DNA of 64,000 bases from Neochlamydia sp. AcF84 (GCF_011087585.1 NZ_VJOT01000044.1:1-64000), one strand, 5' to 3'. Shown: positions 1-9,701, counted from the first letter of the stretch. Notes: a model not told the origin generated them from the sequence alone. Translations and numbers: made by a program.

Positions 1-1
1 T

Positions 2-199
2 CACCTGCTCTTTCTACCTCCTTATAGTCCTGAACTTAATCCTGTTGAAAACTTATGGCATTACTTGCGTAGCCATTTTTGGTCTAATCGTATTTATCGG
101 GGTTATAAAGAACTAGAAAAGATGGCAATAGCTTCTTGGAGAAAGGTATGTCTGCAAGAAAAAAGAATGAAAAGTTTATGTGCTGTATCGTATGCCTAA
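2..199 (+). CDS. IS630-family transposase, C-terminal fragment (runs off the left edge)
   Basis: The reading frame is open from base 2 to a TAA at 197-199 and encodes the last 65 residues of a DDE transposase. It contains the signature LPPYSPELNPVENLW, in which the final Glu is the third catalytic acid of the IS630/Tc1-mariner superfamily. The rest of the gene lies outside the window, so whether the element is intact cannot be judged. Just downstream (about 217-232) the motif aaaagcgtatta may belong to the element's terminal repeat, because a nearly identical motif recurs near 3757. IS630 elements insert at TA dinucleotides. Family assignment is firm; activity is unknown. Confidence 0.85.
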   Translation, partial: HLLFLPPYSPELNPVENLWHYLRSHFWSNRIYRGYKELEKMAIASWRKVCLQEKRMKSLCAVSYA

Positions 200-244
200 T
201 TGTGTAAGGAGTAATTTAAAAGCGTATTACTTGGTTTTGTAACT

Positions 245-370
245 AACTTTGCAAGAAATTAAGAGCTTTATAATGGTTTGCTCGTAAAGGAAATATAGTG
301 ATTTTGGAAAAAAGAACGCTTTTAAAATTTTTTCTAAGCAAGGAACATTCTTTAACTCATGCCGAGCTAT
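245..370. repeat. Copy A of a dispersed IS-end repeat (about 120 bp)
   Basis: This stretch begins aactttgcaagaaattaaga and matches 39112-39235 and 44019-44139 over about 120 bases, including a shared stretch ending ctttaactcatgcc (ctttaaatcatgcc in the others). Copies B and C lie directly next to the start of an IS5-type transposase remnant, so the repeat is most likely the terminal region of that element. Here the transposase part is missing and the repeat abuts the IS630 end. The rest of the gap, 371-536, holds nothing recognisable. A short reverse-strand frame inside the repeat (227-427) is read as part of the repeat, not as a gene. Confidence 0.7.
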
Positions 371-536
371 ACGAGCGGATACGATGTAGCAAAATTTATA
401 AAGAATGCATTTGGAGCAAGTGCTCATGAGAATAGATTACTCTTTGGATAGCAAAGACTATAGGCTGTTTGTTAGAGGCTTATAGAGCATTGGTTAGAAA
501 ATTTCCAATAAAATTTTCTTAGAGATAAAAATTTTT

Positions 537-3260
537 CTAAACTTGAAAACGTTGTTTTATTACCTCGGAAATATCTTGTAGTGGGTTATTATTTAGTTTG
601 AGCACTCTTAGGCGATACATCTCCTCTATTTTTGCAGGAAGGGAATTAAGATGGTTGCAGCTTATAAGAAGTTCTTGTAGACGGGATAGTTTAGTAATCT
701 CTGTAGGAAGAGAGACAAGTTGGTTTTTTTCTAGGTTAAGCACTTCCAAATTGTGAAGCTGGCCAATCGCTGCAGGAAGAGAGCTAAGTTGATTATATTT
801 TAAAGAAAGCACTATCAATTTGGATAACTTTCCTATTTCTGCAGGAAGGGAGATAAGCTGGTTGTGTTCTAAATGAAGTAGCTTTAATTTTGAGAGTCGT
901 CTAATTGCCGTAGGAAGGAAGGTCAGTTGGTTGTTGTTTAAAGTAAGCTCTTTCAGTCGAGTCAGCCGACAGATTTTTGCAGAAAGAGTGGTGATCTGAT
1001 TATTATTTAAGTAGAGATGCTTCAACTGAAGAAGTTGATCTGTTTTTGAAGGAAGAGAGGTTAGTTGGTTATAACTTAAAACAAGATATTCTAAATTAGC
1101 CAGTCGACCAATTTTTGGGGTAAGAGTGACAAGTTTATTGTGTTCTAAATCTAACAATTTTAGTTTAGTGAACTTTCCTATTTTCGTAGAGAGAAGTGTA
1201 AGTTGATTGTTTCTTAAAATAAGTTCTTCTAGGTTAGTCAGTTGGCCAATCTTTGCTGGAAGGAAGGTAAGCTGATTATTATTTAAATAAAGCTGCTTCA
1301 AATGAAAAAGTTTTTCTATTGTTATAGGAAGCGCAGTGAGTTGATTTTGTTCCATCTGAAGCAATTTTAGGTTGTAGAGCTTTCCAATTTCTGCCGGAAG
1401 AAAGGTAAGTTCATTTTCGCTTAAGGCAAGTTCTTCCAAATTAATCAGTCGACCAATTTCTGTTGAGATAGTGGTAAGCTGATTATGGCTGGCTAGAAGC
1501 TTTTTTAATTGAGAAAGATTTCCAATTTCTGCAGGAAGAGTAGTGAGTTGGTTGTGCTCCACGTTAAGCAATTTTAACGAACAAAGCTCTCCAATTTGTG
1601 CAGGAAGAAAGGTAAGCTGATTGTCTTTTAAAGTAAGCTTTTCCAAATCAATCAGTCGACCAATTTTTGCTGGGACAGTGGTAAGTTGATTATTATCTAA
1701 GTAGAGTTCTTTTAACTGCAAAAGCTTTCTTATCTCTTTAGAAACAAAGCTAAGCTGATTGTGACTGACTAGAAGCCTTTTTAACTGAGAAAGATTCCCA
1801 ATTCCTTCAGGAAGAGAGCTAAGTTGGTTTTCTTCTAAGTTAAGCACTTTTAAATCACTAAGCTGACCAATTTCTGCAGGAAGAGAGGCAAATTTGTTAC
1901 TTTTTATAGAAAGTATTGTTAGTTGGAACAGTTGCCTTATTTCTGTTGGAAGCGAAGTCAGTTGGTTTTGCTCTAAGTTAAACTCCACCAACTCTACAAG
2001 CTGACCAATTTCTGCAGGAATAGCAGAAAGCTGGTTATTTTTTAAGGAAAGCTTTTTTAGTCGGCAGAGACCTTTTATTTCTACGGGAAGGGAGGTCAGT
2101 TGGTTGCTATCTACATAAAGCTTTTGCAATTGAGAGAACTTTCCAATTGCTGTAGGAAGAGCCGTCAGTTGAGTATTTCTTAATGAAAGTTCTTTTAAGT
2201 TAGATAGATCTCCTATCTCTGCGGGAAGAGTGGAGAGCTGGTTGTTGTGTAAGTCAAACCTCTGCAGCTGAGAGAGCTGTCCTATCTCTGAAGGAAGGAG
2301 GGTAAATTTGTTGTTGTGTAAGGCAAGCCCCTGCAGCTGAGACAGTAGCCCTATCTCTGCCGGAAGGGTAGTGAGCTGGTTGTTGCTTAAGTTGAGCTCT
2401 TGCAGTTGCAATAGCTGCCCTATCTCTGCCGGAAGAGAGGTAAGTTTGTTGTTGTTTAAGGGAAGCCCTTGCAGCTGAGACAGTAGTCCTATCTCTGCCG
2501 GAAAGGTAGTGAGCTGGTTGTTGCTTAAGTCGAGCTCTTGCAGTTGCAATAGTTGTCCTATCTCTGCCGGAAGGGAGGTGAGCTGATTTTGGCTTAAGTC
2601 AAGCCATTGCAGCTGAGACAACCGGCCGATTACTGGAGGCAGAGCGGTGAGCTGGTTTTGATTTAATTCAAACGTGTGCAGCTGAGATAACTGGCCTATT
2701 TCTGGGGGTAAATAAGTCAAGCCTGCTTTAGATAAATCTAGCAAAGTTAAGTCTTTACAATTTTCTTCAATCCAATCTCTAAGTAGTTCTCCTTTTTTCT
2801 CTAGGGGCAAGTGTTTAATTTCTTCTCGGCTCAAGTATTCTTTCCCACCAGGAAGTTTTTTCCAAAGTAAAAGGCGATTAATATTTAAGAGATAAGAAGA
2901 GTAATTAGCCAGCGTTAAACCTCTTTTTTCTTCCGTTTTCTCTTTAAACTCTAAAGGAGAAATAGATTTAGCTAAGGTAAAAACTTGCTTAAAAACTTGA
3001 TAAACTTTTTCGGTAGAGGTAAGTCCAGGATTAAGTTGATAAACTTTAGCTAACATAAGTGTTGGCTGGGTAGTGGTATTTCCCGTGGGGAAATGAAGCA
3101 GTGTTATCTTTTTATAAAGAGAAGGCATCGCTTCAGAAGCCAGCAGATGATGCCATCTTTTACAGACGTTAAATAAGGAAGGGCTAGCACACTCCTTTAA
3201 AATAGGGACTAATATTTCATTAGGTAAATGGTCCATGGTGATAGAAGAGCTAGGATTCAT
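537..3260 (-). CDS. F-box-like / leucine-rich repeat protein, probable host-directed effector
   Basis: The protein has 907 residues from the chosen ATG at 3260; the frame extends upstream to 3338, but the homologue at 39307 begins at the equivalent MNP, and an AAGG lies upstream. Residues 10-50 form an F-box-like domain (HLPNEILVPIL, then VCKRWHHLL). Residues about 60-195 are a linker domain shared with the LRR proteins at 39307 and 47951 (HFPTG, SYLLNINRLLLW, LPGGKEYL). After it come about 30 plant-type LRRs of 23 residues, consensus NxLxxLPxEIGxLxxLxxLxL, to the end. No signal peptide or membrane segment is seen. F-box proteins recruit substrates to SCF ubiquitin ligases in eukaryotes, so an effector acting in the amoeba is inferred. 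The substrate is unknown, and secretion by a type III system is an assumption. Confidence 0.85.
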   Translation of the reverse strand: MNPSSSITMDHLPNEILVPILKECASPSLFNVCKRWHHLLASEAMPSLYKKITLLHFPTGNTTTQPTLMLAKVYQLNPGLTSTEKVYQVFKQVFTLAKSISPLEFKEKTEEKRGLTLANYSSYLLNINRLLLWKKLPGGKEYLSREEIKHLPLEKKGELLRDWIEENCKDLTLLDLSKAGLTYLPPEIGQLSQLHTFELNQNQLTALPPVIGRLSQLQWLDLSQNQLTSLPAEIGQLLQLQELDLSNNQLTTFPAEIGLLSQLQGLPLNNNKLTSLPAEIGQLLQLQELNLSNNQLTTLPAEIGLLSQLQGLALHNNKFTLLPSEIGQLSQLQRFDLHNNQLSTLPAEIGDLSNLKELSLRNTQLTALPTAIGKFSQLQKLYVDSNQLTSLPVEIKGLCRLKKLSLKNNQLSAIPAEIGQLVELVEFNLEQNQLTSLPTEIRQLFQLTILSIKSNKFASLPAEIGQLSDLKVLNLEENQLSSLPEGIGNLSQLKRLLVSHNQLSFVSKEIRKLLQLKELYLDNNQLTTVPAKIGRLIDLEKLTLKDNQLTFLPAQIGELCSLKLLNVEHNQLTTLPAEIGNLSQLKKLLASHNQLTTISTEIGRLINLEELALSENELTFLPAEIGKLYNLKLLQMEQNQLTALPITIEKLFHLKQLYLNNNQLTFLPAKIGQLTNLEELILRNNQLTLLSTKIGKFTKLKLLDLEHNKLVTLTPKIGRLANLEYLVLSYNQLTSLPSKTDQLLQLKHLYLNNNQITTLSAKICRLTRLKELTLNNNQLTFLPTAIRRLSKLKLLHLEHNQLISLPAEIGKLSKLIVLSLKYNQLSSLPAAIGQLHNLEVLNLEKNQLVSLPTEITKLSRLQELLISCNHLNSLPAKIEEMYRLRVLKLNNNPLQDISEVIKQRFQV

Positions 3261-3800
3261 TGAAGGGCGCCTTTTAAGTGTTATACCTATTTTTAGTTGT
3301 TTTTTTGAGCAATATAGGGAGATACACAAAATATACAAGAAAATATTAGAAATAAACTCCTTAGCCTTTGAGCTTAGAGATAATGGGATATAGAACGCTG
3401 CTAAAAAAATTTTCCTTAACTTTAGCAGAAAAACAGACCTTTAGATCCTACGCCTTTATAGTAAACCAAAAGCTCTTTATATTTTTAACACTTTCTAGGC
3501 TTACCAGTTTACTCTTTTAACGTTATAGGTGAAGAGGGCAGGTACCTTTTCACCGCGATTTCTCACCATATTTCAGAATAATAGAATTTTCAGTAAGGAG
3601 GTCTTAAGCATCTAATACGCCTTTGGGCAACTTTCTATGTAGTCATATACTTAATAATACCTTTTAGAAACTAAGTCTACATATTCAGCCCTCTGAAAGC
3701 TGTCTCACTACTTAAAGAGATGTATGTGTAAAATAGGCAATGGCAAAAAGAGCAGTTCAAAAGCGTATTAGCGGGAAGGGCTACACCAGGGCAATTCGCC
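3261..3800. other. Intergenic region with one possible IS630-type end motif
   Basis: No gene, RNA or convincing promoter is seen in these 540 bases. At about 3755-3769 the sequence ttcaaaagcgtatta differs by one base from the motif at 218-232 next to the IS630 transposase end. It may be a second end of that element or a relic of one, which would place the F-box/LRR gene between two IS630-type ends. The match is short, so this is only suggestive. Confidence 0.3.
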
Positions 3801-5294
3801 TTATTTTAATAGATCTTTATAAGCATGGGGAAGGTGAGTAATTATATCAGAGGCTGTCATACAATAAGAGGTTTTCTCTTTAGCTGCCTGTTCACCCGCT
3901 ACAGCGTGCAACCAAACTCCTAAGATTGCGGCCTGAGGATGAGGCAAACCTTGCGCTAGCAAAGCTGCAATTATCCCCGTTAATACATCTCCACTTCCTG
4001 CAGTAGCCATTCCTGCATCACCTCTTGGATTAACATGTATAGGCAAGTTTGGCTGCAAAATAAAGGTAGGAGCTCCTTTAAGCACTAAGGTAACACTTTT
4101 ATCATTAGTAAATGATTGAGCGATATCTAGCAGTTTTCCTGAGGTAAGATGCTCTTGCTTTATTCTTAAAAGCTTCAACATTTCTCCATGATGAGGAGTT
4201 AACACTAGCCCTTTAGGTAAAGGTGCTTGATTCTCAGATAGCAGAGTTAGTGCGTCTGCATCTAGGACACAAGGTTTTTTAATATGCTTGAGAATATATT
4301 TAAGAAGGTAAGAAGTTTCTTCTGTTTTTCCTATACCAGGCCCTATGTAAGAAGCAGACGCTTTATTTATAGGCTCAAGGATAGCCTCCAGATTTTGCAA
4401 ACAATAGCTTTGCCGCACTAATTCTACAGGGGCAGCTGCAAGTGCAGCTTCCATTTCTTTAGGATGAATTAAACGTACAATGCCAGCACCTGCCGTTAAG
4501 GCTGCCTTTGCAGAGAGAAAGGCAGCTCCCGGCATGTGAGGAGAGCCTGCTATAGCTGTTACATAGCCACGTTCATATTTATGCCAACCTCTCTTAATAG
4601 GAGGAAGTAGCGGCTGCACAATGTCTTTAGTCAGCATAATCATATCGGTAGGAGCATGATCGATACATTCTTTAGGTATCCCAAAATCTATATAATGCAA
4701 GTTACCTACATAGTTCCATCCCTCGTTTATAAAGAAACCCTTTTTAGGTGCACCTAGAAAAAGAGTTTTAGTTGCTTGAATGGCTTTGCCTTCCGTCATC
4801 CCCGTGTCTCCATTTAGTCCTGAGGGAATATCGATGGCTAAGATAGGTAATTTAGAGGCATTAGCACGCCCTACTATACTAGCAAAAGGCTCTTGTAGGC
4901 TTCCTTTAAATCCTGTGCCAAAAAAGCCATCTAAGATAACTCCTTGTTTAGGAAAGGAAAAAGAGGGATCTTCTATCTGCCCACCTGCTTGTTTAAAACG
5001 GTGATAATTTTTAATGCATAAAGGGGAACCTCCTTCTAAAGAAACAGCTTGCAAAGCACATACCTTACATCCTTTCTTTAAAAGATAACATCCTGCTACG
5101 TAAGCATCTCCTGAGTTGTTACCTTTGGCACACAATAAGATAATATATTTAGTAAGCTGATGGATGTTAAGATACTCTTCTACCATTTGAGCAATGCTGG
5201 CGCCTGCCTGCTCCATAAAAAATTCTTCCGAAGCGCTATCTTGGTAGGCTTGCGCTTCTAAATTCCTCATCTGCTGTGCTGTAAAGACTTTCAT
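3801..5294 (-). CDS. nnr: Bifunctional NAD(P)H-hydrate epimerase / ADP-dependent NAD(P)H-hydrate dehydratase
   Basis: The 497-residue protein has the normal two-domain layout of bacterial Nnr. Residues 1 to about 215 are the YjeF_N epimerase domain (start MKVFTAQQMRNLEAQA, then GNNSGDAYVAG and DGFFGTGFKG). Residues about 225-495 are the ribokinase-like dehydratase domain, with the nucleotide and catalytic motif GDAGMATAGSGDVLTG. It repairs NADH and NADPH damaged by hydration, converting R- and S-hydrates back at the expense of ADP. A GTGAGA lies upstream of the ATG at 5294. It follows gpsA by 50 bases on the same strand, so the two are probably cotranscribed. Length and motifs look intact. 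Confidence 0.95.
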   Translation of the reverse strand: MKVFTAQQMRNLEAQAYQDSASEEFFMEQAGASIAQMVEEYLNIHQLTKYIILLCAKGNNSGDAYVAGCYLLKKGCKVCALQAVSLEGGSPLCIKNYHRFKQAGGQIEDPSFSFPKQGVILDGFFGTGFKGSLQEPFASIVGRANASKLPILAIDIPSGLNGDTGMTEGKAIQATKTLFLGAPKKGFFINEGWNYVGNLHYIDFGIPKECIDHAPTDMIMLTKDIVQPLLPPIKRGWHKYERGYVTAIAGSPHMPGAAFLSAKAALTAGAGIVRLIHPKEMEAALAAAPVELVRQSYCLQNLEAILEPINKASASYIGPGIGKTEETSYLLKYILKHIKKPCVLDADALTLLSENQAPLPKGLVLTPHHGEMLKLLRIKQEHLTSGKLLDIAQSFTNDKSVTLVLKGAPTFILQPNLPIHVNPRGDAGMATAGSGDVLTGIIAALLAQGLPHPQAAILGVWLHAVAGEQAAKEKTSYCMTASDIITHLPHAYKDLLK

Positions 5295-5344
5295 GCTTTA
5301 TCTCACTTAAGTTTTTGGTCCTGCATCATTATTAGAGAAAATTT

Positions 5345-6343
5345 TTAAAGATGTTCTTCTTTAATGGTTCTTTGCATGAGAGCTTTAACAGCCTCCTGGG
5401 GGGCAAGGCTTTCGTAAATAATCTTATAAACAATCTCAGTGATAGGCATACTTACATTTAGCTGATGGCTAAGTTGTAAGGTGGAGACGCAGGTATAGGC
5501 TCCTTCCACAACCATTTCGATTTTAACAGCTGCTTCTTGGGGGGATAAGCCTTGTGCTAAAAGGTATCCAAAACGAAAATTCCGACTCATCAAGGAGCTG
5601 CAGGTTAGGCATAAGTCACCCATTCCTGATAAGCCATTTAATGTTTCAGCCCTACAGCCTCTAGCAACAGCGAGCTTGCGAATCTCATGCAAGCCACGTG
5701 TCATTAATGCTGCTTTAGCACTATGGCCTAATTCTAATCCTTCAGCCATACCGCAGGCAATAGCGATAATGTTTTTTAAGGCTCCGCCATAGGCTACTCC
5801 GTGGATATCAGGATTAGGGTAAACACGAAAAGTGTGAGTGGTAAAAGTATCGGTAACAAGGCGCATCACTTCAGGATCATAAGCAGAGCCAACGACAGAA
5901 GTGGGCAATTTTCGTATAACATCTTGAGCAAAACTGGGTCCACTTAAAAAAGCTACTTGCTTGCGAGTATCTTTTCCTAACACTTCTACGACGATATCAG
6001 GAAGAATAAGCCCTGTATTTTGCTCAATTCCTTTAGAGGTAATAACGATAGGGCATTTAGGAAGTTTTAGCCTTTTAACTTGTTCAAAGACAGGGCGAAT
6101 GCCTGCTGAGGTGACAGCCTCAACAAGCATATCGGCTCCTTGCAAGGCCTCTTTTATATCTGTTGTAAATTTCATGTTGCCATTGAATGTATGGCCTGGC
6201 AAGTAAGGATGTTCACGCTTCTCCGTTAAATGTTTAACGAGCTCAGGTCGTGCGCTCCAAGAGATTAATTGATATCCTTTGGAAGCTAATAGTGATGCCA
6301 GGCTATATCCCCAGCTTCCGGCTCCTAGGAATCCTACTTTCAT
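5345..6343 (-). CDS. gpsA: Glycerol-3-phosphate dehydrogenase [NAD(P)+]
   Basis: GpsA reduces dihydroxyacetone phosphate to sn-glycerol-3-phosphate, the backbone for phospholipid synthesis, in the cytoplasm. The 332-residue length is typical. The Rossmann motif GAGSWGYSLASLLA is at residues 7-20. GPSFA follows mid-protein, and KNIIAIACGMAEGLELG carries the catalytic lysine, with GLSGMGDLCLTC after it. An AGGT lies upstream of the ATG. In Chlamydia trachomatis gpsA (CT714) adjoins the UDP-sugar pyrophosphorylase gene (CT715), and the same pair is seen here. Confidence 0.96.
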   Translation of the reverse strand: MKVGFLGAGSWGYSLASLLASKGYQLISWSARPELVKHLTEKREHPYLPGHTFNGNMKFTTDIKEALQGADMLVEAVTSAGIRPVFEQVKRLKLPKCPIVITSKGIEQNTGLILPDIVVEVLGKDTRKQVAFLSGPSFAQDVIRKLPTSVVGSAYDPEVMRLVTDTFTTHTFRVYPNPDIHGVAYGGALKNIIAIACGMAEGLELGHSAKAALMTRGLHEIRKLAVARGCRAETLNGLSGMGDLCLTCSSLMSRNFRFGYLLAQGLSPQEAAVKIEMVVEGAYTCVSTLQLSHQLNVSMPITEIVYKIIYESLAPQEAVKALMQRTIKEEHL

Positions 6344-6563
6344 AATTTTTACCTAAGTTATATCTTTCATAAAATTATCAATTTTTTGCTTTTGATTGTA
6401 GTTTAGACTTATCGGTTGGCAAATAAAAGCCTACTTCTCCTCATCGCTAATCCCTACGCTAGTAAAAAATTTAAAAAAACCTGTCTCTCTTCCCAATGAA
6501 ATTGATTGTAGAAGGAGGGTGAAACCAAGCGTTTGAAGAGATGGGTAAAGTGGAATGAGGGCT

Positions 6564-7919
6564 TCAAATATCCAAGCATCCTGTTTCTCCTAAGTAGCCT
6601 TCAGGGGGCATAGAATGGTTTTTCCATTGGTTCACATAAGAAGGAAGAGGGTAGTAGAAATCTTGTGCTAGCTCAAAGGGAGCCAAAGGAGCTTTCTTGC
6701 TAAAAAGCTCTTCATATACTTGTCGATCTCTAGCTTGCAAGGCATCCTGGACACTAGTAGGGCTGTCTTGACCCCTCAAGTTTTTTAGAGGAGCAAAGCA
6801 CCTTTCGCGTGGGTAAAGTAGCGCTTGAATTTTAGCAGCAAGAGGAAAAATGTCAAAAATAAAATGCTCAAATTTCCATCCTTTTTGGGCCGCATCGATT
6901 AAGCTAGGTGCCTTTTTGTGAAGAGCATGGAGAGGCATTTTTCTTTTATTATTACAAATTTTTTCAATAAATGATAGGCTGATGCAAAATAAGCTGATAT
7001 TGGCACAGGGGTGCTTAAGGGAGCCGTCGGATAGCCTGGCATAGCGCTCATTTTCGGGAAATTCAGTATATTCAATGACCTGAACTTTTTGCTGCTGTTT
7101 GACGATAACCCCTACTTTTTCCTCTGGATCTGCTCGAAGCGTACACTTGATAGTGATATCATTCTGATTACGAATATGCATACCTAATAGCTCAGCATCA
7201 AAAGGATCGGCTAAGGGATTATCAATCATAACAAAATTTAAATGCTCAATGCCCATTTCCTTCCATTTAGCTAAGAGACCTTCTTGCCAAAATTGATGCA
7301 GGCAGGCTCCATTGCCGTTGGGCCCTTCAGCTAGCAACCCTTTTTTTTCTAAGAAAAGGTTACCCGCATCATCTAGAAAGGGGAGCATGGGTTGAGTAAA
7401 GAAATCAAGCTGTTCTTTTCTTAATTGAAAATTCGCATGGGCCTTAAAATAGGCCACGGTCATCCCATGATTAAGAGGAGATGTCATGATAGCTGCTTGG
7501 AGAGGACGAAGAGCCAGCTTGCTTGCTGCTACAATCTTCTCAGAAAATAACTGGAAAAGGCTTTTATGGCGTATGAGGCTAATAGGATATAACCCTTTAG
7601 GTCCCTCTAAATGTAAGCGTGTCCCTTGCCCTCCAGCTACAATTAAGCATCCCAAGCGCCCTTGCTCGATCGCTTCTTTACCAAGTAATGCATTTTCTAA
7701 AGAGCCCACTTTTTGATAATCTAGAAAAGGATCGACAGAAATGTCGCAAAGCAAGGGCGCGTTAATTGCAGCTTGTTGCTCATGAAAAGTATCGATATCT
7801 AAATTTTCAATCTGTTGCAATAAAAAGCTTTTTTCTCCTTCATTAAGTTCATGCCAATAGTTAAGGAGGTGAGGTTGTTGAATGCTATTGAGCTTGGCTA
7901 TTGCCCTTTCATAATTCAT
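6564..7919 (-). CDS. UDP-sugar pyrophosphorylase, eukaryote-like UDPGP/AGX1 type
   Basis: The 451-residue protein carries the UDPGP-family nucleotide-binding loop LIVAGGQGTRLHLEGPKG followed by LYPI, and further on NFVMIDNPLADPFDAE, the metal and sugar-nucleotide region. Family members couple UTP with glucose-1-phosphate or N-acetylglucosamine-1-phosphate to give UDP-sugars. The neighbouring C. trachomatis gene (CT715) is annotated as an AGX1-like UDP-glucose pyrophosphorylase, and the position next to gpsA agrees. Which sugar is used cannot be told from the sequence. An AAGGA precedes the ATG at 7919. The 220-base gap before gpsA leaves it open whether they share a transcript. Confidence 0.88.
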   Translation of the reverse strand: MNYERAIAKLNSIQQPHLLNYWHELNEGEKSFLLQQIENLDIDTFHEQQAAINAPLLCDISVDPFLDYQKVGSLENALLGKEAIEQGRLGCLIVAGGQGTRLHLEGPKGLYPISLIRHKSLFQLFSEKIVAASKLALRPLQAAIMTSPLNHGMTVAYFKAHANFQLRKEQLDFFTQPMLPFLDDAGNLFLEKKGLLAEGPNGNGACLHQFWQEGLLAKWKEMGIEHLNFVMIDNPLADPFDAELLGMHIRNQNDITIKCTLRADPEEKVGVIVKQQQKVQVIEYTEFPENERYARLSDGSLKHPCANISLFCISLSFIEKICNNKRKMPLHALHKKAPSLIDAAQKGWKFEHFIFDIFPLAAKIQALLYPRERCFAPLKNLRGQDSPTSVQDALQARDRQVYEELFSKKAPLAPFELAQDFYYPLPSYVNQWKNHSMPPEGYLGETGCLDI

Positions 7920-8576
7920 GCATATATTCCTTAAAAATAAAATTATTACCCATGATCATTCTCTTTTATCATGTAGTCTCAAAAATTTGAAGGCATACTG
8001 GGAGCAAGTAGCTTGACGAATTATTATCTTTACACGGTTTAATCTTAGCGCGGATAAGAAAAATAGTTTATTCTTTGGCCACAGAATTTTTCAAGAGCCA
8101 TTTTTTGAGAAATTAAACTAATTAAATTTTTTAATTTATTGCAAGACTCTGGGAAGTTTTTTGCTTTTATGTCTAGTTTAAAGCTCATTTTTAGACACAT
8201 TTAAAAAAAGTAGAGGGAAAAAGTCTTAAAAGAGCTTGATAGAGCCATTAAGAATGAGGTCTATCTGATTTATATTTTAACGATCTTTAGCGCTTATCTT
8301 GCGCTTTTTTTCTTAAAAATCGTTTAAAGCCTTCCTGTTTCCTTTCTTAAGAAAACACAAAACGCAAAGAAAAATTTGCTAAATATTTAATGAATTCTCC
8401 TAAAAACTTAAAAGTTAAGGGAGAAGCACCATTTTGGCAGCTTATTATTTTACCCCAAGTTAATCTCTTAAGCAAGTTGCCTTCTTGAGAATGAATCGAT
8501 AAATTGTTGGCAATCTTTCCTAAATTTACGCTTCAAGGAAAGCCTCAAGAAGAGGTTAATAAAGGCTATTTTTTTA
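7920..8576. other. AT-rich intergenic region, nothing recognised
   Basis: About 650 bases lie between the minus-strand genes at 8577 and 7919. No frame long enough to support, no tRNA-like structure and no IS similarity to other parts of the window is seen. A short imperfect palindrome near 7950-7974 (catgat ... atcatg) and several T-rich tracts are present. It presumably holds the promoter of the pyrophosphorylase gene, but no convincing -35/-10 pair stands out. Confidence 0.4.
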
Positions 8577-9641
8577 TCAACAGCTATTTTCTTTTAACAA
8601 TCTTTCAAGTTGTGCATAGACTTCCTCAACCTCGATCTTGGTCATGCAGCGAAAATCAATAGGGCATACACGCTTGTAGCAAGGAGAGCATTCGACATGC
8701 TTATGAATCACCAACCCTTGCGGATAAGGACCGGTCTTTATCTCATTCGTGGAGCCAAACAGTGCTAGCAAACGTACACCTAAAGCAGCAGCCATGTGCA
8801 TAGGCCCGCTATCATTTGTAAGAAAGATAGAGCAACATTTTAGCAGGGCGATCAATTCGCGAATAGATGTGCGTCCTGCTAGATTAATCGCACGGCTAGG
8901 TAAGTCTTGACATATTTGGTTGACCACCGAAACCCCGTTACTATCGCCAAAATAAATAATAAAAACATTAGGGTTTTCTAATAATTTTTTTGCTAATTTA
9001 TTAAAGCGCTCAGGTGGCCAGCATTTAGCCGAGCCATAAGCTGCTCCAGGATTAATGCCTACCAAAATGTTTTTTTGAAGGTCAAGCCCGCAGCTACGTA
9101 GAAAATGATGAGCCTCTTGGATCTCTTGCGTACTTACGTAAAGCTGGGGTGGTGTAGAGGAAAGGGGGATGGCTAAAGGGCCGAGTAACGTTTTATAAGT
9201 AATAACTTGATGTTGGAATTCCTTATTTTTCGGAAATGGTATAGATTTATTTAGCAAAAGGCTTCTAAACCCGTCAGCAAATCCAAGGCGATGTTGAACT
9301 TTTCCTTTTAAAAACCACCAAGCTGAGGAGAAAGAATTTGTTAAAAGAAGACCTAAATCATATTGGCCTTTTTGCAAAAAATCGATTATCTCCACATGAT
9401 GAAGCTTGTCTAACCAGCTCGTAGGACGTTTAAATGCGTAGATAGAGTTAATATGAGGGTTGTTTTGAATCACCTTATCGATAGGCGTTTGGCATATAAC
9501 TGTAATTTTAGCCTCTTTCCATTGCCTTCTTAAATCGGCTAATAGGGGAGTGGCCATGACAGCGTCACCTATCCAATTTGGCATTCTCACGATAATATTT
9601 TTTGGAGGCCTAGAGAGCCAGGGGAAATAAGGGGTTTTCAT
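8577..9641 (-). CDS. Glycosyltransferase family 9, LPS heptosyltransferase II-like
   Basis: The N-terminal region IIVRMPNWIGDAVMATPLLA is the typical start of family 9 heptosyltransferases (RfaF/WaaF). GINPGAAYGSAKCWPPERF and NDSGPMHMAAALGVRLLALF, further on, are the donor-binding motifs. Four C-terminal cysteines (CSPCYKRVCP, then C) match the WaaF group. Such enzymes add ADP-activated heptose to the LPS inner core at the cytoplasmic face. Chlamydia LPS lacks heptose, so the acceptor and donor here are uncertain. The ATG at 9641 has AAGG about 9 bases upstream; an alternative ATG at 9668 would add nine residues. It is divergent from the coiled-coil/ruv operon. Confidence 0.8.
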   Translation of the reverse strand: MKTPYFPWLSRPPKNIIVRMPNWIGDAVMATPLLADLRRQWKEAKITVICQTPIDKVIQNNPHINSIYAFKRPTSWLDKLHHVEIIDFLQKGQYDLGLLLTNSFSSAWWFLKGKVQHRLGFADGFRSLLLNKSIPFPKNKEFQHQVITYKTLLGPLAIPLSSTPPQLYVSTQEIQEAHHFLRSCGLDLQKNILVGINPGAAYGSAKCWPPERFNKLAKKLLENPNVFIIYFGDSNGVSVVNQICQDLPSRAINLAGRTSIRELIALLKCCSIFLTNDSGPMHMAAALGVRLLALFGSTNEIKTGPYPQGLVIHKHVECSPCYKRVCPIDFRCMTKIEVEEVYAQLERLLKENSC

Positions 9642-9671
9642 GCTTTTTAACCTTAATTGGTTATGCATCTC

Positions 9672-9701
9672 TTGAGTTATAAAGCGAAACTTAAGTATAA
9701 A
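9672..9701 (+). promoter_or_regulatory. Possible promoter for the coiled-coil-ruvC-ruvA operon
   Basis: TTGAGT at 9672-9677 and TATAAA at 9696-9701 are separated by 18 bases in the short divergent region upstream of the TTG start at 9761. The -10 box is good and the -35 box is fair for a vegetative sigma factor. A second possible -10, TATACT at 9707-9712, lacks a good -35 partner. This is by eye only. Confidence 0.3.

Noticed and set aside
227..427. 66-codon minus-strand frame near the left edge
   Set aside because: It is part of the dispersed IS-end repeat; a similar but not equally long frame appears in copy B (39108-39350), so the similarity comes from repeat DNA and not from a gene.
7950..7974. 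Palindrome catgat...atcatg upstream of the pyrophosphorylase gene
   Set aside because: Six-base arms in AT-rich DNA are expected by chance, and no second copy or known operator matches.
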